From Deltaproteobacteria bacterium (GTDB lineage: Bacteria > Desulfobacterota > DSM-4660 > Desulfatiglandales > HGW-15): a DNA stretch of 17,719 nucleotides. The DNA lies in the NCBI GenBank assembly GCA_016926135.1, contig JAFGPH010000435.1, positions 1-17,719 on the forward strand. The letters run 5' to 3'. Below the pieces are notes generated by a model that was given only the letters and a program-made list of their open reading frames with translations, was not told the origin of the DNA and ran no database searches. Both the position numbers and the translations under genes were made by a program. Positions 13,853 through 17,719 of the stretch are shown in pieces (the stretch's first letter is position 1; the number at the start of each line of letters is the position of its first letter).

Positions 13853-14182
13853 ATGAATGAAAGCTCTCAAATCCGGGAAGTGGTGCAACCCATCGTCCGG
13901 AGGATCGTCAGCGGTTATTCTCCCCATAAGATCATCCTCTTTGGCTCGTATGCCAATGGCAAAGCGGACGAAGACAGCGATATCGACCTTCTTATTATCA
14001 AGGATACGGAAAAGCCTCCTCTGGAAAGGTGGATGGAGGTCAAACGCCTGGTGAGGGATCGAAGCAGGAGAGCCTCGGTTTCACCTTTGGTTTACACCCG
14101 CAATGAAATCGAAGACAGGCTTGCCATGAAGGACTTTTTCATTCAGGAAGTGATGGAAGAAGGGGAAGTCCTCTATGGATGA
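13853..14182 (+). CDS. MNT-domain nucleotidyltransferase (MntA-type antitoxin)
   Basis: This 109-residue minimal nucleotidyltransferase has the defining motif G31-S32-x10-D43-x-D45 (FGSYANGKADEDSDIDLLII). The family is the antitoxin half of HEPN-MNT toxin-antitoxin pairs and inactivates the HEPN ribonuclease by AMPylating it. The end, FFIQEVMEEGEVLYG, is typical. The usual third carboxylate, in the strand before VYT, appears replaced by Ser77 (ASVSPLVYT), which occurs in some subgroups and may lower activity. AAGGTG lies 7 bases before the ATG. Its stop overlaps the start of a HEPN-like frame that ends after 15 codons, so the antitoxin seems to be orphaned here. Confidence 0.85.
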   Translation: MNESSQIREVVQPIVRRIVSGYSPHKIILFGSYANGKADEDSDIDLLIIKDTEKPPLERWMEVKRLVRDRSRRASVSPLVYTRNEIEDRLAMKDFFIQEVMEEGEVLYG

Positions 14183-14222
14183 AGGAATCAAGAACCAGGC
14201 CTCGGAGTGGTTCCTGTGGTAG
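14175..14222 (+). pseudogene. Remnant of the HEPN toxin gene (15 codons)
   Basis: The ATG at 14175 overlaps the MNT stop as ATGGATGA, the usual arrangement of MNT-HEPN operons. It encodes MDEGIKNQASEWFLW and then TAG. The peptide resembles the first helix of HEPN proteins (MDE-x2-KN-x3-A-x-W). The remaining 100 or more residues, including the R-x4-6-H ribonuclease motif, are missing, and murI begins 3 bases later. A short leader-like frame arising by chance is the alternative. Confidence 0.55.
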
Positions 14223-14225
14223 ATT

Positions 14226-15035
14226 ATGATTGGTGTCTTTGATTCAGGATACGGCGGGTTGACGGTCCTCAAGGCCTTTCTGGAGAGACTCCCGGACTAT
14301 GACTATGTCTACCTGGGTGACAGCGCGCGTGCGCCTTATGGCAACAAGTCACTCAAGGTGGTCTACGAATACACACGCCAGGCAGTGGAGTTTCTTTTCG
14401 GGCAGGGCGCTGTCCTCATCATCCTGGCCTGTAACACCGCCTCCGCCAAGGCCCTGCGGAAGGTCCAACAGGAGTGGCTGCCCGTCTACCAGCCTGACAA
14501 GCGCGTCCTTGGCGTGGTGATCCCCCTGGCGGAGGCCGCCGTGGAGGCCAGCCGCCATGGGCGGATCGCGGTGATCGGGACTCGGGCGACAATCGAGTCC
14601 GGGGTATACAAGCAGGAACTGCACAAACTTAGACCCGAATTGAAGGTCTTTGGAAGGGCCTGCCCGTTGCTGGTCCCCCTGGTGGAGGAGGGGTGGGTCG
14701 GAAAGCCGGAGACCCATTCCATCCTGAAGAAGTATGTCCGTCCTATAAAGAACAACGCTGTCGACACCCTGATTCTGGGCTGTACCCATTACCCCTTTCT
14801 GAAACGGGACATTGAAAGGATCATGGGAAAAAACTGCCGCGTCCTGGATGCCCCGGCCATCGCAGCAGACAAGCTTGCCGATTACCTCATCCGACATCCC
14901 GAGATCGAGGTGAGGCTGCCACGGAACGGGAATCGCACCTTCTACACGACGGACGATCCGGAACGGTTCAAGGCCTTCGGTGAGGACTTCCTGGGCAGGA
15001 GAATAGGGGAGGTTCTCTGCGCGGATCTGTCCTGA
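14226..15035 (+). CDS. murI: Glutamate racemase
   Basis: This 269-residue cytoplasmic enzyme interconverts L- and D-glutamate to supply D-glutamate for peptidoglycan. Catalytic and binding motifs are all present: FDSGYGGLTVLK with Asp6 and Ser7, GDSARAPYGNKS, LACNTASAKA with Cys69, and ILGCTHYPFL with Cys186 and His188 as the second acid-base pair. The length is normal for MurI. The ATG at 14226 gives the standard MIGVFDSG start, but no good ribosome site precedes it (only GGAG about 15 bases upstream). Its start lies 3 bases after the HEPN remnant, so a deletion may have removed toxin sequence and the native upstream region; expression may depend on transcription from the MNT gene. Confidence 0.95.
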   Translation: MIGVFDSGYGGLTVLKAFLERLPDYDYVYLGDSARAPYGNKSLKVVYEYTRQAVEFLFGQGAVLIILACNTASAKALRKVQQEWLPVYQPDKRVLGVVIPLAEAAVEASRHGRIAVIGTRATIESGVYKQELHKLRPELKVFGRACPLLVPLVEEGWVGKPETHSILKKYVRPIKNNAVDTLILGCTHYPFLKRDIERIMGKNCRVLDAPAIAADKLADYLIRHPEIEVRLPRNGNRTFYTTDDPERFKAFGEDFLGRRIGEVLCADLS

Positions 15036-15119
15036 CTGGCCGGGTCCCCGTGGGCCGTAATGGGAAGTAAACCCCGCCACGAGACAATCCGATATTTGAG
15101 GTTTCGAAAGGATCTGAAA

Positions 15120-15734
15120 ATGGGAATTCTCCAAGGGTTGAGAGAGTATCTGGACACGAACTACGAGGTCTCCGTCTTTGAACAGGCCATGGTCTCAGGG
15201 AAGCCTTGGGAGTTCCGCCTGCACGGAAGTCGCACCCTGACGGCCGCGATCACCGAGAACCGCAAATGGGATATGACCCTCGATCCGGGGGCAGGTGGCA
15301 AGGAAGAGCTGCAGAAAATCCAGGTCAAATTCCTTTTTCCCGCAGAATGGTCTGAACAGGTGGGCCCACTCATCAAGACGGACAAGAAAATCGCCGCCCT
15401 GCGTCTCGATCCCATCCTGGCCCCAGGCAAACGTTTCTTCGTCAAAAACAAGTCTCTCTACCCCCTCATGATAGACAGGGAGGTTCTCCTCTTCACCCTG
15501 CTGGAAGGGGAGACCATCAGGGGTATCGTCACGGACTTCAGCAGGTACGACATCACCATCAACCTGAAAGGCGGGCTTCCTGTGACGATCCTGAGGCACA
15601 GCATCTATGACCTCAGAAACAAGAAGGGAAGATCTTTCCTCAAATCCTTCCAGGAAGAACATAGAGACTGGGAAAGGAGCCCCCTCTTCGTGCCCGAAGT
15701 TTCGGGAACCGAAAGACAGGTAAAATCCTTATAG
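15120..15734 (+). CDS. Protein with two tandem Sm/Hfq-like folds (function unknown)
   Basis: This 204-residue soluble protein is not a standard annotated family to me. The start at 15120 (MGILQGLREYL) is favoured by AAAGGAT 6 bases upstream; an in-frame ATG at 15060 would add 20 residues. Residues about 120-167 follow the Hfq Sm pattern: EVLLFTLLEGETIRGIVTDF, then SRYDITINLKGG, then ILRHSIYDLRN, which lines up with the YKHAIS signature of Hfq Sm2. Residues about 28-75 show a similar strand pattern (WEFRLHGSRTLTAAITE, WDMTLD, EELQKIQVKFLF). A charged tail follows 168. RNA binding is therefore inferred. It lies 84 bases after murI on the same strand. Confidence 0.72.
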   Translation: MGILQGLREYLDTNYEVSVFEQAMVSGKPWEFRLHGSRTLTAAITENRKWDMTLDPGAGGKEELQKIQVKFLFPAEWSEQVGPLIKTDKKIAALRLDPILAPGKRFFVKNKSLYPLMIDREVLLFTLLEGETIRGIVTDFSRYDITINLKGGLPVTILRHSIYDLRNKKGRSFLKSFQEEHRDWERSPLFVPEVSGTERQVKSL

Positions 15735-15791
15735 CCTCCGGCTTCACAAACACCCTAGCATATCCCGATACCATGAGTTGCGGTCCTGAGA

Positions 15792-15856
15792 GACCACCCC
15801 CCCACGGCCCTCATGATTGAAGAGCGCCGCAGTTGAGCGGGCCTTGGGGGGTGGTC
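15792..15856. other. Large GC-rich hairpin, structured RNA or terminator-like element
   Basis: GACCACCCCCC (15792-15802) is a perfect 11-bp complement of GGGGGGTGGTC (15846-15856). Inside it GGCCC (15806-15810) pairs with GGGCC (15839-15843), and TCA (15811-15813) with TGA (15834-15836). The whole folds as a stepped stem around a loop of about 20 bases. No T-tract follows on either strand, so it is not a classic intrinsic terminator. It lies 57 bases after the Sm-like gene and 28 bases before the next promoter. Confidence 0.6.
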
Positions 15857-15883
15857 GTCCAGGTCGCCGTGAAGCTTTCTTGC

Positions 15884-15911
15884 TTGACTTTGGAAGAAAT
15901 CATGATAGTAT
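15884..15911 (+). promoter_or_regulatory. Sigma70-like promoter of the small orphan gene
   Basis: TTGACT (15884-15889, 5 of 6) is followed after 16 bases by TAGTAT (15906-15911, 4 of 6). Transcription would start near 15918, giving a leader of about 40 bases that contains AGGAGGG (15946-15952) before the coding start. Confidence 0.55.
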
Positions 15912-15956
15912 GTTAGCGAATGATAACTATACGCTTTTTTCGCTCAGGAGGGAATG

Positions 15957-16259
15957 ATGTGGTTTTTCAAAAAGAAGCCTTTCAAGGAAATCTACGGCGC
16001 GGCATGGGGTCATCTCGTCAATCAACACCAGATTGATGTGGACACCCTCGCCAGAGAGATGAGGTGTGTGGAGACGGAAGGCACCTTGCAAGAAGGCCAG
16101 CCCGTCACTTTTCTTCGCGTTTTCAGCCTCAGAGACATCGAAGAAAGAGGTGTGGACGTGAAAGGGTGGGAGACCTTCGACGATCATCCGGATTTGATCG
16201 CCTATGAGGGCTACCTTACCGCCGCCAACGAGGCCTACCTGGAGCCAAAGGAGGCCTGA
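15957..16259 (+). CDS. Small protein of unknown function
   Basis: I do not recognise this roughly 100-residue protein. It starts MWFFKKKPFKEIYGAAWGHL, an aromatic and basic N-terminus, and continues as an acidic globular-looking chain (VDTLAREMRCVETEG, TFLRVFSLRDIEERG, WETFDDHPDLIAYEGYLTAA). There is no signal peptide or clear membrane segment, and one cysteine. Two ATGs in tandem are possible starts: 15954 lies only 2 bases after AGGAGG, whereas 15957 has a better 5-base spacing and is preferred. It has its own promoter and a downstream hairpin, so it looks monocistronic. Strong ribosome site, promoter and terminator argue that it is real. Confidence 0.7.
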   Translation: MWFFKKKPFKEIYGAAWGHLVNQHQIDVDTLAREMRCVETEGTLQEGQPVTFLRVFSLRDIEERGVDVKGWETFDDHPDLIAYEGYLTAANEAYLEPKEA

Positions 16260-16302
16260 CAAAGAATCGGCCCCGGGAAGCAGGCACGGTGGCCGATTTG
16301 TC
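16258..16302 (+). terminator. Hairpin after the small orphan gene
   Basis: AATCGGCC (16265-16272) pairs with GGCCGATT (16291-16298), and GACAAA (16258-16263) can pair with TTTGTC (16297-16302) in an alternative fold with a 3-base bulge. The stem begins at the stop codon. The T-run after it is short, so termination strength is uncertain. Confidence 0.42.
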
Positions 16303-16364
16303 CTGACCGCCAGCAGACCCCTTACAGGACCGCGGACATTCCACTGCACGAAGGGCGGGAAAGG

Positions 16365-16393
16365 AAACAGCCCCGCATGGCGCGGAGCTGTTT
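16365..16393 (-). terminator. Probable terminator of the AICAR formyltransferase gene
   Basis: AAACAGC (16365-16371) pairs with GCTGTTT (16387-16393), and CCGC (16373-16376) with GCGG (16382-16385), around a 5-base loop. On the minus strand it lies about 36 bases after the stop at 16429 and continues TTTCCTTTCCC. It may work in both directions, separating the converging genes. Confidence 0.55.
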
Positions 16394-16428
16394 GTCTATG
16401 TCCGTCCGCGTGCCTTGGGGTTCATGGC

Positions 16429-17719
16429 TCAATGCTTAAAGGCCCTCTGTCCCGTGAACACCATGGTCACCTGAGGGTCCGCCTCGTTGCAGGCCTCGAT
16501 GGCCTCAAAGTCCCTCATGGAGCCGCCGGGCTGCACAACGGCCCTGATCCCCTGCTTGATCCCCGTATCCACGCCGTCCCTGAAGGGGAAGAACGCATCC
16601 GACACCATGGTGGCCCCGATGAGCCCGCCCTTGGCCTCTCTCGTCTCCCGGTCGATTTCGTCCAGGACGGCCCGATCCTTTTCCCCGGCCTTCACCTTGA
16701 GTTCCATTTCTTTGTAGGGCAGGCCGTATCGCGTGAAGCACAGCCAGTCCGCGTATTTCGTATAGGCTTTGAAAACGGCGATCTCCGCCACGCCCACCCT
16801 GTCCTGCTCGCCGGTGCCGATCCCCACCGTCACCCCGTCCTTGACGTAGATCACGGAATTGGAACTGACCCCCTGCTCGACCTGCCAGCCAAAGAGCATA
16901 TCCGCGTACTCCTCATCGCTGGGCCGTCTCGCAACGGTGTAGGTCCTGCCCTGGTATTCACAGGTCGCAAGGGTGAAGTCCTTCGGCGAACGGATACGAT
17001 TCAGCGGGGACTGCTGCACGATGATGCCTCCGTCGATGAGGCTCTTGAAATCCACGAATCGGGCGCCGGCATAGCCGGCGAGTTGATCGATTTTCTTTAC
17101 CCGAATGATACGCAGGTTCGCCCTCTTTGCCAGGATCGGGATGGTCCCCTCTTCGTAATCCGGTGCGGCAACCACTTCCAGGTAATTTTTGGCAATCAGC
17201 TCGGCCGTTGGGCGATCAACCGGCCGATTGAAGGCAACGGCGCCTCCAAAGGCCGCGATCCTGTCAGCCGCGTTGGCCTTCTCATACGCCTCGGCAAGGC
17301 TCTGTCCATAGGCCACGCCGCAGGGGTTGTTGTGCTTTACGATCACTGCAAGCGGTCTTTCCATGAGATACTTCATGATGTTGAGAGAGTTGTCCACATC
17401 CGTGAGGTTGATCTTCCCGGGGTGTTTGCCTTCCTGGATCATGTCCTTTTCGGTGATGGCCGAAACCAGGCCCTTCCCCGCTTCGATGAACTGGCATTCT
17501 CCCAGCACCAGGTTCCCGTTTACAAGCTCGTAGAGGGCGGCTTCCTGTCCCGGGTTCTCCCCATAGCGAAGCCCTTTCTCGATCAGCTCTTTGCTCTTCT
17601 CGTCAGGCAGCTTCCACACCCTCTTTCTGTAAACCATCACCTGATCCCCGAAAGAGATGGTAATCTTCGGGGGAAAGTGGTCTTCCATCACCGTGCGGTA
17701 CATTTTCTTCAGATCTTCA
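16429..17719 (-). CDS. purH: Stand-alone AICAR formyltransferase (PurH C-terminal domain), 5' end outside the window
   Basis: This gene encodes an AICARFT domain protein, which formylates AICAR with 10-formyl-THF in the penultimate step of IMP synthesis. At least 429 residues are present. Seen motifs are GLRYGENPGQEAALYEL, the catalytic region VKHNNPCGVAYG (Lys123 and His124, counted from the internal ATG at 17703), AAFGGAVAFNRPVD, SDAFFPFRDGVD and VQPGGSMRD. The N-terminal IMP cyclohydrolase domain of bifunctional PurH is absent; the start region (YRTVMEDHFPPKITISFGDQ) is that of the monofunctional group. The frame stays open through EDLKK to the window end, so the true start is probably a few codons beyond 17719 rather than at 17703. 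The last step of IMP synthesis must be encoded elsewhere. Confidence 0.9.
   Translation of the reverse strand, partial: EDLKKMYRTVMEDHFPPKITISFGDQVMVYRKRVWKLPDEKSKELIEKGLRYGENPGQEAALYELVNGNLVLGECQFIEAGKGLVSAITEKDMIQEGKHPGKINLTDVDNSLNIMKYLMERPLAVIVKHNNPCGVAYGQSLAEAYEKANAADRIAAFGGAVAFNRPVDRPTAELIAKNYLEVVAAPDYEEGTIPILAKRANLRIIRVKKIDQLAGYAGARFVDFKSLIDGGIIVQQSPLNRIRSPKDFTLATCEYQGRTYTVARRPSDEEYADMLFGWQVEQGVSSNSVIYVKDGVTVGIGTGEQDRVGVAEIAVFKAYTKYADWLCFTRYGLPYKEMELKVKAGEKDRAVLDEIDRETREAKGGLIGATMVSDAFFPFRDGVDTGIKQGIRAVVQPGGSMRDFEAIEACNEADPQVTMVFTGQRAFKH

Overview
The window is about 17.7 kb of GC-rich (high-fifties percent by eye), densely packed bacterial DNA. Gene content and protein style suggest an anaerobic, Desulfobacterota (former Deltaproteobacteria)-like organism: a TAXI-type TRAP transporter beside a phenylacetate-CoA-ligase-like enzyme and an acyl-CoA carboxylase, an old-yellow-enzyme homologue with a cysteine cluster, and an endonuclease Q-helicase fusion. 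This placement is inference, because no rRNA or other marker gene is present.

Left block (1-5829, minus strand): one organic-acid uptake and activation cluster. Reading along the minus strand the order is FadR/GntR regulator (GTG start at 5829), PaaK-like acyl-CoA ligase (ATGA overlap), TAXI substrate-binding protein, fused TRAP permease, and the N-terminal part of a biotin-dependent carboxyltransferase that runs off the window. A sigma70-like promoter overlapped by a palindrome precedes the regulator. A hairpin followed by T5 lies between the receptor and permease genes and probably lowers permease expression relative to the receptor. The model is: import an aromatic or other carboxylic acid, make its CoA thioester, then process it further.

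Middle block (6140-10317, plus strand): a 656-residue flavin oxidoreductase fused to two UspA-like domains. Then comes a LolD-type ABC ATPase and FtsX-like permease pair, followed by a broken outer-membrane lipoprotein-sorting gene. The permease seems to lack about 85-90 periplasmic residues, so this export locus appears to be decaying.

Right block (10430-16259, plus strand): a 1077-residue fusion of an endonuclease Q-like PHP nuclease to a UvrD-type helicase. It has a clamp-binding-like motif at its C-terminus, a second possible one at the domain junction, and an in-frame 7-bp tandem repeat between helicase motifs II and III. It is followed by an MNT nucleotidyltransferase antitoxin whose HEPN partner is reduced to 15 codons, then murI, a protein that reads as two tandem Sm/Hfq-like folds, a large GC-rich hairpin, and a small orphan protein with its own promoter.

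Far right (16429-17719, minus strand): a stand-alone AICAR formyltransferase (C-terminal half of PurH) with a terminator; its first codons lie beyond the window. No tRNA, rRNA, CRISPR array or intact transposon was seen.
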